Origin: Paenibacillus qinlingensis
GTDB lineage: Bacteria; Bacillota; Bacilli; Paenibacillales; NBRC-103111
Assembly: GCF_013204845.1 (NCBI RefSeq)
Contig: NZ_JABMKY010000004.1
Location: 434,001 to 498,000 of the forward strand
Direction of reading: 5' to 3'
DNA: 64,000 nt
In this document: piece by piece, positions 1 to 8,982 of the stretch
Numbering within the stretch: position 1 is the first letter of the stretch
How the letters are laid out: each line of letters starts with the position of its first letter
Made by a program: the position numbers and the translations under genes
Notes under the pieces: model-generated
Database searches by the model: none
Seen by the model: the letters and a program-made list of their open reading frames with translations, nothing else
What the model was told of the DNA's origin: nothing

Positions 1-2
1 AG

Positions 3-416
3 CTGAAAGAGCGAGGCAAAACGATTGTGCTGTCCACGCATTATATGGAGGAAGCGCACGTGCTTTGTGATCGTATTTGTTTGATGGATCAAGGGAAAGT
101 CGTCGCTTTGGATACGCCGCGTAATCTTGTGAGCAGCTTACAGTCGGATAGCGCGATTGAGTTTAGACTACAAGACTTGGCGGAAGCGGACAAGGCATCG
201 GTTGTAGAGGAGCTTCGCGATATTCGTGAAGTCAAGGGCATTGACGTGCGTAAGGATGTGTTCGTCCTATATACGGATAAGTTGCAGGAGTCGCTTATTG
301 ATCTCGCCCAGAAAAGCGCTGGCGGCAGATGGCAATTGGCTGATTTGCAGACACGAACGGCTACGCTGGAAGATGTGTTTATCTCCATGACCGGAAGGAG
401 CTTGAAAGCAGAATGA
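3..416 (+). CDS. ABC-2 type exporter ATP-binding protein, C-terminal part (5' end outside window)
   Basis: This is the last 137 codons of an ABC ATPase that would energise export of a drug, lipid or antibiotic-like substrate through the permease encoded next. The visible part begins just before the switch (H-loop) region, STHYMEEA, which is typical of DrrA/CcmA-type exporters, followed by the usual DQGKVVALDTP stretch and a C-terminal regulatory tail ending in LEDVFISMTGR, which is characteristic of the DrrA branch. Walker A, signature and Walker B motifs would lie upstream of the window. The stop overlaps the start of the permease gene by four bases (ATGA), so the two are translationally coupled. 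The substrate cannot be told from sequence. Confidence 0.9.
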   Translation: MKERGKTIVLSTHYMEEAHVLCDRICLMDQGKVVALDTPRNLVSSLQSDSAIEFRLQDLAEADKASVVEELRDIREVKGIDVRKDVFVLYTDKLQESLIDLAQKSAGGRWQLADLQTRTATLEDVFISMTGRSLKAE

Positions 417-1516
417 ATGCTTATATTCAATTGACGTTAAGCCAGCTTCGGTTTTTTGTTCGTAATCGACAAGTGCTCGTATTCACCTTGTTCATGCCGC
501 TTTTCTTCATGATTATGCTCGGTTCCTTTCTAGGAAAAGGAAATGATATCATCGTCGATGGCGTTATCATTGATCAGGATCAAAGTGCAGAATCCAGAGT
601 CATGGTGGAGGCGCTGCAAACGAATAGTATTTTGAAACTTAAGTCATCAGATGATGTGGATAAGTCGCTAGAGCAGCTGAAACATGGCGATCAGAAGTTA
701 GTTGTCGTTATTCAGAAAAATTACGGGCAAGCGGTAGGGTTGAAAGGAGCAGACAGTTCTAAAGCCAGCTTCCTTCAAGTTTACTATGACCAAACGAACC
801 AGCAGAGTGCGCAGATCGGTTTGCAGACGATAGGGCAGGTGGCGGATGGCGTTTCCAAGCAAATGTCCAACTATATTCCGATTGTTAAAATTGAACCGGT
901 TGGCGTGCAAGCCCTGCAGCTTCGCTACATCGATTTCCTTGTACCGGGTATTCTGGCCATGATGATCATGACCAACAACTTAAATGGCGTTTCGGGACAA
1001 ATTGCTTCGTGGCGTGAGCGAGGTGTGCTGCGACGCATGCAGAGTACGCCGCTGAAGGCATCGACGTTCATTGCCGCGCAGATTACAGCACGACTTGTGA
1101 TGAACACAGCGCAAGCCTTGATTGTACTGCTTGTTGGTGCTTTGATATTTGGCACACAGGTGAACGGCTCGTGGTTACTGCTCCTGGTGTTTATCGTCAT
1201 GGGCATATTGACGTTCATGTCCATCGGTTTCATCATCGCCGGCGTGGCCAAAACCCCAGAGAGCGCCGGGCCGATTTCCGGACTGATCTCGTTTCCGCTC
1301 ATGTTCTTGGGCGGCGTGTTCTTCTCGGTGTCCAGCATGCCGGAGTTCTTGCAACCGATCGTGAAATCGATCCCGATTACCCAGCTCAGCACTGCCCTTC
1401 GGCAGATTATGAATGTAGGCGCGGGCATCGGGGATCTGTGGCAGGAAGGGCTGATGCTGGCCATTTGGCTGGTCGTGTCGTTCATTGTGGCTACGTTTAC
1501 GTTTAAGTGGGAGTAG
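413..1516 (+). CDS. ABC-2 type exporter permease
   Basis: This is a 367-aa integral membrane protein of the ABC2_membrane_3/DrrB-like type. One hydrophobic helix lies near residues 20-38, followed by an extracytoplasmic domain of about 150 residues and then a C-terminal bundle of about five helices starting near residue 180 (FLVPGILAMMIMTNNL). The cytoplasmic loop WRERGVLRRMQSTPL is the typical coupling region (ERE/RG...K..R..TP) of this family. It forms the channel of the exporter with the ATPase it overlaps by four bases. No further gene follows directly; a stretch with an interspersed repeat and a terminator-like hairpin comes next. The family call is secure, the substrate unknown. Confidence 0.9.
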   Translation: MNAYIQLTLSQLRFFVRNRQVLVFTLFMPLFFMIMLGSFLGKGNDIIVDGVIIDQDQSAESRVMVEALQTNSILKLKSSDDVDKSLEQLKHGDQKLVVVIQKNYGQAVGLKGADSSKASFLQVYYDQTNQQSAQIGLQTIGQVADGVSKQMSNYIPIVKIEPVGVQALQLRYIDFLVPGILAMMIMTNNLNGVSGQIASWRERGVLRRMQSTPLKASTFIAAQITARLVMNTAQALIVLLVGALIFGTQVNGSWLLLLVFIVMGILTFMSIGFIIAGVAKTPESAGPISGLISFPLMFLGGVFFSVSSMPEFLQPIVKSIPITQLSTALRQIMNVGAGIGDLWQEGLMLAIWLVVSFIVATFTFKWE

Positions 1517-1568
1517 GCGGTTGGGCTTGTCTTTGAAACCTGGCGATTGACTGCCATTGAGTAGTCTT

Positions 1569-1790
1569 AATAAGGGATCTATGTTGCCGAAAGGGAATGT
1601 AGATCCCTTATTTCTACTCGAACAGCTGCTTTGGCAGCTGAAGGGGAACGATAGTGCGCTATTTCTCGAAGCAGCGACGTTTTTACACCGAGTTTGCCTT
1701 AATAGCGCACCTACGTTCCGTTTCATCGCTATAATACCTGATTTCATGCAAATAGCGAACTTATGTTCCCTCGAATGGCCGCTGTTACCA
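1569..1790. repeat. Interspersed palindromic intergenic repeat, copy 1
   Basis: It begins with a near-perfect inverted repeat (TAAGGGATCTATG... facing ...TAGATCCCTTA), followed by repeated short blocks of the type AATAGCGCACCTACGTTCC at about 1701-1719 and 1751-1769. The same order of elements occurs at 7019-7225 in this window. An open frame across it has no ribosome binding site or recognisable product, so I read it as a non-coding mobile-type repeat. Confidence 0.7.
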
Positions 1791-1817
1791 TTGTTAAGGG
1801 ATCTGAGAGCTAACGGA

Positions 1818-1853
1818 AAGCCAAATCTCTCCGAGATTGGCTTTTTTCTTTTT
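1818..1853 (+). terminator. Rho-independent terminator-like hairpin
   Basis: AGCCAAATCTC pairs with GAGATTGGCT (one bulge) and is followed by a run of T with one interruption. It lies 300 bases after the ABC-2 permease and 114 bases before the DUF1989 gene. Confidence 0.7.
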
Positions 1854-1966
1854 AGAAGGGCGTTATGGCGTACCGCGGGTACTCTGCTCACAGTTAATAA
1901 ATCCACAAACGATAAGCCATACTGTAATGGTGTAATGGTAAATTACCTACAATTAGGAGGACTTGA

Positions 1967-2557
1967 ATGAGTAAACAACATTGGCAAATCCCGGCTACAG
2001 AGGGTCTCGGTCTCCAGCTCAATAAGGGCCAAGTGATTCGAGTTACCGATGTAGAGGGAGAACAAGTTGCCGACTTTGTGGCCTATCGTAAGGATGATAG
2101 TAGCGAGCGGCTTGACCCCAGCGTTACGATGGACGCTTTACATGCGATGAAAGTGAAACCCGGCGATACCATCTACTCCAATAAATATACCCCAATGCTC
2201 ACGATTGTTAGGGATACGGTAGGACAGCACGATTGGATCAACTCGGCCTGTCGGCCTGAAATGTATGAGCTGCTTTATAATAAGCGAGACCACACCAGCT
2301 GTTATATGAATTTAAATGAGGCTCTGGCACCATTTGAGATTCCTGCCCCAGATCAGCATTATCCCTTTAATATATTTATGAACACCATCATTCAGCCATC
2401 TGGACAAATTCGTGTTGAGAAGCCTCTATCTAAAGCCGGAGATTATATCGAGCTTCGTGCAGAAATGGATATGGTTGTGGCTATATCTGCTTGTCCCTGC
2501 TCAGAAAGTCTCTGCAATGGATACAAATGTACACCTATTCGCGTTGACATCATTTGA
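1967..2557 (+). CDS. DUF1989 (urea carboxylase-associated) family protein
   Basis: This 196-aa soluble protein belongs to the DUF1989/urea-carboxylase-associated family. The hallmark C-terminal block CPCSESLCNGYKCTPI (about residues 176-191) is present with its four cysteines, as is the N-terminal block GQVIRVTDVEGEQVADFV seen across the family. Members sit near urea, allantoate or amino acid degradation genes, and some have been tied to guanidine metabolism, but a general reaction is not established. The ATG follows an AGGAGG at 1956-1961 with good spacing. The neighbours downstream are a LysE-type exporter and a YqcI/YcgG protein in the same direction, which fits an amino-acid or nitrogen role. 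Family call firm, function uncertain. Confidence 0.85.
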   Translation: MSKQHWQIPATEGLGLQLNKGQVIRVTDVEGEQVADFVAYRKDDSSERLDPSVTMDALHAMKVKPGDTIYSNKYTPMLTIVRDTVGQHDWINSACRPEMYELLYNKRDHTSCYMNLNEALAPFEIPAPDQHYPFNIFMNTIIQPSGQIRVEKPLSKAGDYIELRAEMDMVVAISACPCSESLCNGYKCTPIRVDII

Positions 2558-2627
2558 TCTTCTAATGGACTAGCGCCTCTCATACAATAACTTGTACAAG
2601 TTATTTGCTATTCAGGGGGCGAAGTCT

Positions 2628-3257
2628 ATGGACGCTTTTATCACTTATGTGTTTCTTGGCATTTCGTTATCGGCGCCAATCGGTCCAATTAACGCTGCTC
2701 AACTCGACAAGGGAGCCAGATTTGGCTTTACGCAGGCGTGGTTGATCGGATTGGGCGCGATGTGTGCCGATTTGTTGTATATGCTGCTGATTTATTTTGG
2801 TTTAGCCCATTTCTTGACTACCCCGTTTATGAAAACATTTCTATGGTTGTTCGGCTGTTTTGTGCTTATCTACACGGGTATTGATACATTAAGAAACGTG
2901 AAGGTAACGCAAGAAGCTAACCCTCGTGATGCCCAATCCAGTGGTGTAAGCTCCTTCCGTTCTGGATTTATTATGGCACTTACCAATCCGCTAAATATCT
3001 TATTTTGGCTCGGCATTTATGGCTCCATTTTAGCCGAAAGTGTACAGAATTATGGACTTACCCAGGTGCTTTGGCATACCTCCGGTATCTTTGCAGGCAT
3101 CCTTCTATGGGATGTTGCTATGGCTACGCTTGCCAGTTCCTTTCACAAATTCGGGAATCGCACTACCTTGCAAATCATTTCTATCATAGCTGGCCTTTCT
3201 CTCATTGGCTTCGGGATGTACTTTGGCTATCAAGCCTATAAACAGCTACTGGGTTAG
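2628..3257 (+). CDS. LysE/RhtB family amino acid exporter
   Basis: This is a 209-aa membrane protein with about six hydrophobic segments. The N-terminal signature APIGPINAAQLDKGARFGF is the classic LysE/RhtB family motif, and the central TNPLNILFWLG segment matches the family's second conserved block (NPK/NPLN). Such proteins export amino acids or related small molecules by proton exchange. I chose ATG 2628, preceded by a purine-rich AGGGGGCGAAG, over an upstream in-frame TTG at 2592 that would add twelve non-hydrophobic residues. It lies 70 bases after the DUF1989 gene and may be co-transcribed with it. The substrate cannot be told. Confidence 0.88.
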   Translation: MDAFITYVFLGISLSAPIGPINAAQLDKGARFGFTQAWLIGLGAMCADLLYMLLIYFGLAHFLTTPFMKTFLWLFGCFVLIYTGIDTLRNVKVTQEANPRDAQSSGVSSFRSGFIMALTNPLNILFWLGIYGSILAESVQNYGLTQVLWHTSGIFAGILLWDVAMATLASSFHKFGNRTTLQIISIIAGLSLIGFGMYFGYQAYKQLLG

Positions 3258-3359
3258 TCAGCGGTTTTGTAAGTCGAATTGTAGCTCCTACCGGGATACT
3301 CACCCATCTAATCACCTTCGCATAGTATGCTTCGTACTTACGAAGGAGGTTATTACGAC

Positions 3360-4133
3360 ATGGCTGATTTATATGCCAAAGATTGGCTTGATACACATAT
3401 CACCACCCTTGCCGCATGGCAGCAGGATGCCTTTCGTCAATTTGGAAATATGATCGCAGATCCAGATAATACGTACCCTTGTATACCCGGCCGCCAAGGA
3501 TTCCTCACGAACAACCTGCGCTTTGGCTTTGCGGCAGATCCTAGAACAGAGCAAGCGGCCCTTGACGCAGTGGAGCTCTTGCAAGCATATGGTCGATGCT
3601 CACGGGAAACAGGGAAATTTGCCTCACTCGTTATATTTTTCCATACACCTGTAGACATGCTGAATAGCTTCTCTGTAGAAGACTATGAGGAGCTCTTTTG
3701 GTCTGTTCTAAGTGGGGTCAGCGCCAAAGATGAGGCGCCCTGGCCTGAACATATTTCGAAGGATCCTTCGCACCATTCTTGGGAATTTTGCTGTGATGGG
3801 GAGCCGTATTTCTCTTTTTGCGGAACACCTGCCCACCTGGTTAGAAAGAGCCGAATGTTCCCGCATTTCCTCGTTGCCTTCCAACCGCGATGGGTGTTTG
3901 AAGAAATCAACGATTCTACCCCTTTTGGACGCAATATGAAAAAACGTATTCGGCAAAAATTAGAGGCGTACGACAGCATCCCCGCACATCCTTCTCTGAA
4001 GTGGTACGGGCAAGAAGATAACCAAGAATGGAAGCAATACTTCTTGCGTGATGACGAAAGCGTCCCTTCTAAATGTCCTTACACGTATATGAAAAATAAA
4101 CTAAAAGCCGTGGGCGTGCTATTTCATAAATAG
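3360..4133 (+). CDS. YqcI/YcgG family protein
   Basis: The product is a 257-aa soluble protein of the YqcI/YcgG family (PF08892). Family features seen include the N-terminal YPCIPGRQGF and LRFGFAADP segments, the LVIFFHTP segment, and the C-terminal WYGQEDNQEWKQYFLRDD followed by CPY. The biochemical role of this family is not established. The start ATG at 3360 has an AAGGAGG at 3342-3348. It is the last gene of the forward group 1967-4133, and its stop lies only seven bases from the stop of the convergent amino acid permease, with no obvious terminator between them. Confidence 0.85.
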   Translation: MADLYAKDWLDTHITTLAAWQQDAFRQFGNMIADPDNTYPCIPGRQGFLTNNLRFGFAADPRTEQAALDAVELLQAYGRCSRETGKFASLVIFFHTPVDMLNSFSVEDYEELFWSVLSGVSAKDEAPWPEHISKDPSHHSWEFCCDGEPYFSFCGTPAHLVRKSRMFPHFLVAFQPRWVFEEINDSTPFGRNMKKRIRQKLEAYDSIPAHPSLKWYGQEDNQEWKQYFLRDDESVPSKCPYTYMKNKLKAVGVLFHK

Positions 4134-4140
4134 GATATCG

Positions 4141-5475
4141 TTACGCAGGCTTTGTTCGTTCCGATTTATGCTTCATCCACCAAGTAATTAGGATAATCAC
4201 CATGACGATGAGCAGGCTAGTCCAGAACCCAGGTCTTCCTGTTTTCTCCAAGAGTGAACCCGTTACTGCTGCGATGATAAGAAGGATAGCTGTCCAAGAT
4301 TTCAGTTGTCCGCTAAGGCTTGGTCGAAGTTGTTTCAGATACGATGCGACGATTAGCGACCACGTATATAAGAGCACCAAGCCTCCAGCTGTGGTTATAT
4401 GTTCAAAGATTTGGCTAGGCATCACCAGTGCTAGGACGATAGAAACACATAGGCCGATCATATTCACACCTAGAGCATATAGTGGTAGCTGCTTTTTGCC
4501 TTTCCTATTGGCCAGCCACGGCGGGGCATCACCGCCTTCCGCTAAAGCAACGAGCATCGTAGATACGCCATATAGCGAGGCAACGAGGATAGAAAATCCT
4601 GCAATAATTAGAACGCCATTCATTAAGTGCACGAGAATAGGCAATCCCATGATGCTCAGAGAGAGAAGCAGGGGGCTTTTATCAGGTGTTAACTGGTCTT
4701 TGGTAATAAAAAGAAGCGCTAAACTTAGAGATAACACATAGAGTACCGTGATCGTAAGGAGCATAAGTCTTCCAGCTTTAGAGGCTTCTTTGGGATTTTG
4801 CAAATGGATAGCCATAAAACCCATGACCTCTATACCACTAAACGCATAAAACGCATACAGGAGTCCCTTCCATGCGCCGGTCCAACCTGAACTAAACCAA
4901 TGGGTCGTGCTGCCTTGAATAGTGTTTATGCCATGGCTTCCTTTAAAGAAAACGACGCCTGCAATGGCGATGAATAGGAATACGGCTCCCATTTTGACGA
5001 TAGCGCATATATTTTCAGTTTTGTTAATTCCTTTCGAGCCTAGGATAACAACGAGGAGGGCAAGGAGCGAATAGATAGCGGTCAACAACCAGAGTGGTAG
5101 GTTAGGAAACCAGAATTGTGTGAAAATTCCTATTGCCGTTAAGGAACTTCCGAGAATGAGCATTTCTGAGGACCAATATAACCATCCCACACCAAATCCT
5201 GCCCAGCGGCCATATGCTTCCCTCACATAATTTCGAAATGACCCCTTTTCAGGGTTGGCCTCTGTCATCTGTGCTAAGGCATCATATACAAATAAGGTGG
5301 CTAGTGCTGCCAATAAAAATATGACGACAACCAGATACCCACTCTTATGGATGGCGATGCCAGAACCTAGGAAGAAACCTGTTCCAATCGTGCAGCCAAT
5401 TCCGAATAATGTTAACTGCCACCAGGATAACTTGTCCGCGTTGTTATCGCTGTACGTATGCCGCAAAGTCACCAT
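4141..5475 (-). CDS. APC superfamily amino acid permease
   Basis: This is a 444-aa polytopic protein with about twelve membrane helices. The first helix carries the APC signature GIGCTIGTGFFLGSGIAI (around residues 25-42), which forms the substrate-binding unwound segment in this superfamily. Helix 6 and its surroundings (LLYAFYAFSGIEVMGF) match the second conserved site. The protein probably imports an amino acid by proton symport; the exact substrate cannot be assigned. The length is usual for the AAT/YvbW-like branch. It is transcribed away from the coat protein gene in the same direction, with a terminator-like hairpin between them. A GGAGGTG stands just upstream of the ATG at 5475. Confidence 0.88.
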   Translation of the reverse strand: MVTLRHTYSDNNADKLSWWQLTLFGIGCTIGTGFFLGSGIAIHKSGYLVVVIFLLAALATLFVYDALAQMTEANPEKGSFRNYVREAYGRWAGFGVGWLYWSSEMLILGSSLTAIGIFTQFWFPNLPLWLLTAIYSLLALLVVILGSKGINKTENICAIVKMGAVFLFIAIAGVVFFKGSHGINTIQGSTTHWFSSGWTGAWKGLLYAFYAFSGIEVMGFMAIHLQNPKEASKAGRLMLLTITVLYVLSLSLALLFITKDQLTPDKSPLLLSLSIMGLPILVHLMNGVLIIAGFSILVASLYGVSTMLVALAEGGDAPPWLANRKGKKQLPLYALGVNMIGLCVSIVLALVMPSQIFEHITTAGGLVLLYTWSLIVASYLKQLRPSLSGQLKSWTAILLIIAAVTGSLLEKTGRPGFWTSLLIVMVIILITWWMKHKSERTKPA

Positions 5476-5517
5476 AAATGATTCACCACCTCCAAATCTC
5501 TGGCTAAAAATATGAGA

Positions 5518-5556
5518 AAGCCCATACAGCGGCCTTTGGGCCGATGCTGGGCTTCA
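5518..5556 (-). terminator. Hairpin downstream of the coat protein gene
   Basis: AGCCCATACAGCGGCC pairs imperfectly with GGCCGATGCTGGGCTT around a short loop. On the minus strand it is followed by TTTCTC, so it probably ends transcription of the coat gene at 5568-6206. Confidence 0.6.
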
Positions 5557-5567
5557 CAAGCTGCTAG

Positions 5568-6206
5568 CTAATGCACAGACGCTGCCCCTCTGTTATTCGG
5601 CGGCATTTGTGGAGCCCCGCTTGCGGGGACGAATGCTGTTAGCATGCTTTGCATATCAGAAGCTTCTAGTTGTGGCACCTGATAGTAGGCAAGTCTATTT
5701 TGATAAAGGAAGATTTCATAAGCCATTTCTATGAAATTTTGTACCTGAGAGGCTAATACACGCCGAACAACGGGATTCGTCACTTCTACGGCTGTCATGG
5801 TTAGCAACGACGCATGCGTTTTGATTAGACCGAGCATATGCCCGCTTATTCCCGCATCCTTCACATCAGCGAGTGATTGGTTAGGCTTTTTCGGGGCAGT
5901 TGGCTTAATGCCGTAGATCGGCTCCGATAATTGCCTAATCATATACGTGGACGTTTCTTGGCTCGGCTTTTGACCGGTTGTGAAACACTCAGCGGTTAAA
6001 TTGTACTGGGCAAGTGTGAATTGGTATTGACGATCCAAAATGTCCAGCAGCTCGCTGTCTTGTACAAACTGTCTAAACATCATGAATTGATCCAGCACAT
6101 TAATGGTACAGGCTAACACCTCATGTAAATCGAAAAGCTCATGACCGCCGTGGTTTGTACGCGGCGTAGTTTGCGTTGGATAATTGGGTTGTATTTGCTG
6201 TTGCAT
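5568..6206 (-). CDS. CotF-like spore coat protein
   Basis: The 212-aa product looks like a CotF-family (coat F domain) spore coat protein. It has a hydrophilic N-terminus rich in Gln and Pro, then an all-helical ferritin-like domain (LFDLHEVLACTINVLDQFM) and a repeat-like second helical half (GHMLGLIKTHASLLTMTAVE, then FIEMAYEIFLYQNR) ending with YYQVPQL, a typical CotF ending. The C-terminus is low complexity (Pro, Ala, Asn). Such proteins are deposited on the forespore in the mother cell and are usually made late in sporulation under SigK or SigE control; no such promoter could be fixed here. An AAAGGAG precedes the ATG. Confidence 0.8.
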   Translation of the reverse strand: MQQQIQPNYPTQTTPRTNHGGHELFDLHEVLACTINVLDQFMMFRQFVQDSELLDILDRQYQFTLAQYNLTAECFTTGQKPSQETSTYMIRQLSEPIYGIKPTAPKKPNQSLADVKDAGISGHMLGLIKTHASLLTMTAVEVTNPVVRRVLASQVQNFIEMAYEIFLYQNRLAYYQVPQLEASDMQSMLTAFVPASGAPQMPPNNRGAASVH

Positions 6207-6402
6207 AACGAAGTCTCCTTTGGCGTTGAGGTAAAGTAACTTCGTTAATGTTGGTTTTAGTTCGTTGGTTTATACATGGCTATAACATCTATTGAAATTG
6301 CTCACTTATAAGGGAGCCGCGTGTGTAAAAGTTGGCAACGACTTACTTGATCGTGCTACAATTAGTAAATATCAAAGTAAAATCAGAAGGAGGCCCAACA
6401 TC

Positions 6403-6969
6403 GTGTCAAATCCAGATGAGAAGAAAATCCACACCTATCAAGATTGGCTGACATGGGACGGGACATGGGAGTTAATTAATGGTAAAGCCTATAATATGTC
6501 ACCAGCTCCGACATCATTGCATCAATATATTGTAGGAGAGCTTTATTTTGCTCTAAGGACTTTTTTACAGAATCGGAATTGCTTTGTTTTTGTGGCTCCA
6601 TTTGATGTGTTTTTTAGCGAAAGTGAAGAATATGAGTCGCCTGATCATGTTACCCAACCCGATCTTTCCGTGGTTTGCTCGAAGGATCAGATTTCAAAAA
6701 GTGGCTGTCAAGGTGCTCCAACAATAATCATTGAAGTGCTTTCCCCTTCAACTGCATTGAAAGACTTTAATGAGAAGTTTAATTTATATCAGAAATATGG
6801 GGTACAGGAGTATTGGATTGTCGATCCAGGAAACCGAACGGTTCACGTGTATTCGCTGCAGGATGGCAACTACCAAGTTCGTCAACTGTATACGGAACAA
6901 GATACGATCCAGTCTTTCATTTTCAAAGATTTACAGGTGCCGTTAAATAAGTTATTTAGCCTAGAATAA
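6403..6969 (+). CDS. Uma2 family (DUF820) PD-(D/E)XK nuclease-fold protein
   Basis: This is a 188-aa protein of the Uma2/DUF820 family, which adopts a restriction-endonuclease-like fold. The expected core is present: GTWELINGKAYNMSPAP near the N-terminus, TQPDLSVVC (acidic catalytic Asp), IIIEVLSPSTALKDFNEK (Glu plus Asp/Lys) and YGVQEYWIVDP. Members are abundant in cyanobacteria and Paenibacillus-like genomes, and their role is not settled. I chose the GTG at 6403 because an AGAAGGAGG lies at 6385-6393; the frame is open 37 codons further upstream but without a ribosome binding site. It is flanked upstream by the divergent coat gene and downstream by the second copy of the interspersed repeat. 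Confidence 0.85.
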   Translation: MSNPDEKKIHTYQDWLTWDGTWELINGKAYNMSPAPTSLHQYIVGELYFALRTFLQNRNCFVFVAPFDVFFSESEEYESPDHVTQPDLSVVCSKDQISKSGCQGAPTIIIEVLSPSTALKDFNEKFNLYQKYGVQEYWIVDPGNRTVHVYSLQDGNYQVRQLYTEQDTIQSFIFKDLQVPLNKLFSLE

Positions 6970-7018
6970 GAGGAGAAGCTCTTGCAGCTCAGACTAAGAG
7001 CTCCGGATGGCGGAGGGG

Positions 7019-7225
7019 AATAAGGGATCTACGTTGCCGAGGAGGAACGTAGATCCCTTATTTGCTTTTAAATCGTGATTTTTGGGGAGTTGCGGAACGA
7101 CAGTTCCCTATTTCTCACAGCAGGGGCATTTTTAAGCCGAATCTGCCTAAATAGCGTACCTACGTTCCGTTACCTCGCGAAAATGACTGATTTCATTAGA
7201 ATAGCGCACTGACGTTCCGCAATAT
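7019..7225. repeat. Interspersed palindromic intergenic repeat, copy 2
   Basis: The left end is a perfect 15-bp inverted repeat (TAAGGGATCTACGTT at 7021-7035 facing AACGTAGATCCCTTA at 7048-7062). It is followed by two blocks of the type AATAGCGTACCTACGTTCC (about 7150-7168) and AATAGCGCACTGACGTTCC (about 7200-7218). The same arrangement, with scattered differences, is found at 1569-1790. It fills the space between the Uma2 gene and the convergent yjfB-like gene. Confidence 0.75.
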
Positions 7226-7253
7226 GTGGCTGCCCCGTCTAAGAGAAGTGGAT

Positions 7254-7430
7254 TTAAACACTTATATCAAGATTTCCGCCTAAGTTCGGCTGCACACTGC
7301 GTTCAATCAATTGGACTACTTGCTGGCCTTGTTCGGTCATTTGCTCTTTCGCCATTTTCAAAACGCTTATTCCAACCGCTTGGGAAAAGTTGTTTTGGGC
7401 TGATATCATTGACATAGCTGCAATATCCAT
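7254..7430 (-). CDS. yjfB: YjfB family putative motility protein (58 aa)
   Basis: This short gene encodes 58 residues beginning MDIAAMSMISAQNNF and ending PNLGGNLDISV. The start MDIAA, the middle VGISVLKMAKEQ and the NPNLGG-like end match the small YjfB family (PF14070), described as putative motility proteins in Bacillus and relatives; the real function is unknown. An AAAGGAGG stands at the right distance upstream of the ATG at 7430. It lies downstream of the spoVR terminator in the same direction, so it probably has its own promoter in 7431-7513. It is below the length cutoffs commonly used and is easily missed. Confidence 0.8.
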   Translation of the reverse strand: MDIAAMSMISAQNNFSQAVGISVLKMAKEQMTEQGQQVVQLIERSVQPNLGGNLDISV

Positions 7431-7513
7431 GGTGTTCCTCCTTTATTGCTGAGTATCTAACCATTTCTATATCGGAATATTAGCCTGCAATTTTTAGCGA
7501 AATAAGTACACAA

Positions 7514-7546
7514 CGAAAAGCCCAACCCTTGAAGGGTTGGGCTTTC
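7514..7546 (-). terminator. Terminator of the yhbH-spoVR operon
   Basis: A strong hairpin (AAGCCCAACCC facing GGGTTGGGCTT, loop of about four to six bases) begins within a few bases of the spoVR stop. It has a T-rich run after it on the minus strand and could work in both directions. Confidence 0.85.
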
Positions 7547-7548
7547 TC

Positions 7549-8982
7549 TTACAAAAACCTCCGATGATGCTTCTTCCCATCAAAACTAAACAACACCGGC
7601 TTATCCTCCACCATCGTATGCATATGAATGGTCTTACCCCACAGCTTGTAAATATACGGCAGCGTCCGTTCAACATATTTCAAATCCAGCTCCACGCCTT
7701 CAAAAGCGTGCTTCAAATACAGCTCCCCGTTGCGCTGATAGTCGCCATCCTCAACAACGATGTAAGGGAAGCCACCATTCACTCTGGAGTAAATGAGTTG
7801 ATCGCGGGTATTTTCCCATGTCTTGTCTGTGATTTTCCACTCAGGGCCTTTCTTCTCAAACACGTACAGATCTAACTCTTCAACCAGTGGTTTATTCAAA
7901 TAGTTGCGGATAAACGAGGTATCAGATTCATATTCGCGAACTTCGAAGATTTTCTTCCTGCCTTGACCAGGAACGCGTCCGAATCTGCGGATTTCTTCAT
8001 CCGTCGGGGCATCCCAGTGTTTCTCGATGTCCTCAAATATTTTGACACCCAGATAATATGGATTTAAGGAATGACGGGAGGGAACGACGACAGAGGAGTT
8101 CAGCTTGGAGTACTCGATCGTTTCTTCCTCGGTCAAATCCATCTCACGCAGGATATGTTGATGCCAGTACGAAGCCCAGCCTTCGTTCATGATTTTGGTT
8201 TCGAGCTGCGGCCAGAAGTAGAGCATCTCATCGCGCAGCATGGTCAGGATATCCCGTTGCCATTCTTCCATGTAAGGGGCATTTTCCTCTATAAAAAGAA
8301 GGAGATCCTTCTCCGGTTTTGGCGGAAAACGCTTCGTATCTTCTTTATCCAATGAAACCAAAGGTTTATTGCGGCTATCTAAGTCCCATAAATCCTCATA
8401 TCCGTAGGTGGCTTCGCCTCGAACGCTTGGTGTAGCTGCTTTGTTATTTTCTTGGCGTTTGCGAGTCTGGCCATATGTTAGTGTTAGTACAGGGTCAATG
8501 TGCTCTTGGATGGCGAGAACGGCATCTATGAATTGTTCGACCTCGTCGATGCCATGCTCAATTTCATATTGGCGGATGCGTTCAGCCGTAGCGGACATGC
8601 TTTCGACCATGTTGCGATTTGTTTTGGAGAAGCGTGCGTTATTTTTGAAAAAGTCGCAGTGGGCGAGCACGTGCGCGACGATGAGTTTATTTTGGATCAG
8701 CGAGTTTCCGTCTAAAAGGAAGGCATAGCACGGGTCCGAATTGATGACCAATTCGTAAATTTTACTAAGTCCAAAATCGTACTGCGTTTTCATACGATGA
8801 AAATTTTTACCAAAGCTCCAGTGACTATAGCGTGTCGGCATTCCGTAAGCACCGAAGGTGTAGATAATTTCTGCCGGACAGATTTCATACCGCATGGGAA
8901 AGAAGTCGAGCCCAAAGCCTTTCGCGATCTCGGTGATTTCATCAATGGCATATTCCAGCTTCTGGATTTCGGATTTACTCAC
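7549..8982 (-). CDS. spoVR: SpoVR family stage V sporulation protein
   Basis: The 477-aa product is a SpoVR family protein, needed for proper spore cortex formation in Bacillus subtilis; the biochemical activity is unknown. Typical family sequences are visible: [25 protein letters not shown] in the N-terminal part (given here in two overlapping pieces of the conserved ICPAEI and [10 protein letters not shown] blocks), [19 protein letters not shown] in the middle and [15 protein letters not shown] after it. The length is usual. The start is GTG at 8982 and overlaps the yhbH stop by four bases, so the two genes are translationally coupled. In many genomes spoVR, yhbH and the kinase prkA are neighbours; prkA is not seen here. 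Confidence 0.93.
   Translation of the reverse strand: MSKSEIQKLEYAIDEITEIAKGFGLDFFPMRYEICPAEIIYTFGAYGMPTRYSHWSFGKNFHRMKTQYDFGLSKIYELVINSDPCYAFLLDGNSLIQNKLIVAHVLAHCDFFKNNARFSKTNRNMVESMSATAERIRQYEIEHGIDEVEQFIDAVLAIQEHIDPVLTLTYGQTRKRQENNKAATPSVRGEATYGYEDLWDLDSRNKPLVSLDKEDTKRFPPKPEKDLLLFIEENAPYMEEWQRDILTMLRDEMLYFWPQLETKIMNEGWASYWHQHILREMDLTEEETIEYSKLNSSVVVPSRHSLNPYYLGVKIFEDIEKHWDAPTDEEIRRFGRVPGQGRKKIFEVREYESDTSFIRNYLNKPLVEELDLYVFEKKGPEWKITDKTWENTRDQLIYSRVNGGFPYIVVEDGDYQRNGELYLKHAFEGVELDLKYVERTLPYIYKLWGKTIHMHTMVEDKPVLFSFDGKKHHRRFL

Noticed and set aside
925-1906. Minus-strand frames opposite the ABC-2 permease
   Set aside because: They are shadows of the permease gene: no ribosome binding site, basic and Ser/Arg-rich composition, no family motif.
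1557-1970. Open frame of 137 codons on the plus strand
   Set aside because: It lies across the interspersed repeat and a terminator, has no ribosome binding site and no recognisable product, and its end overlaps the real DUF1989 start.
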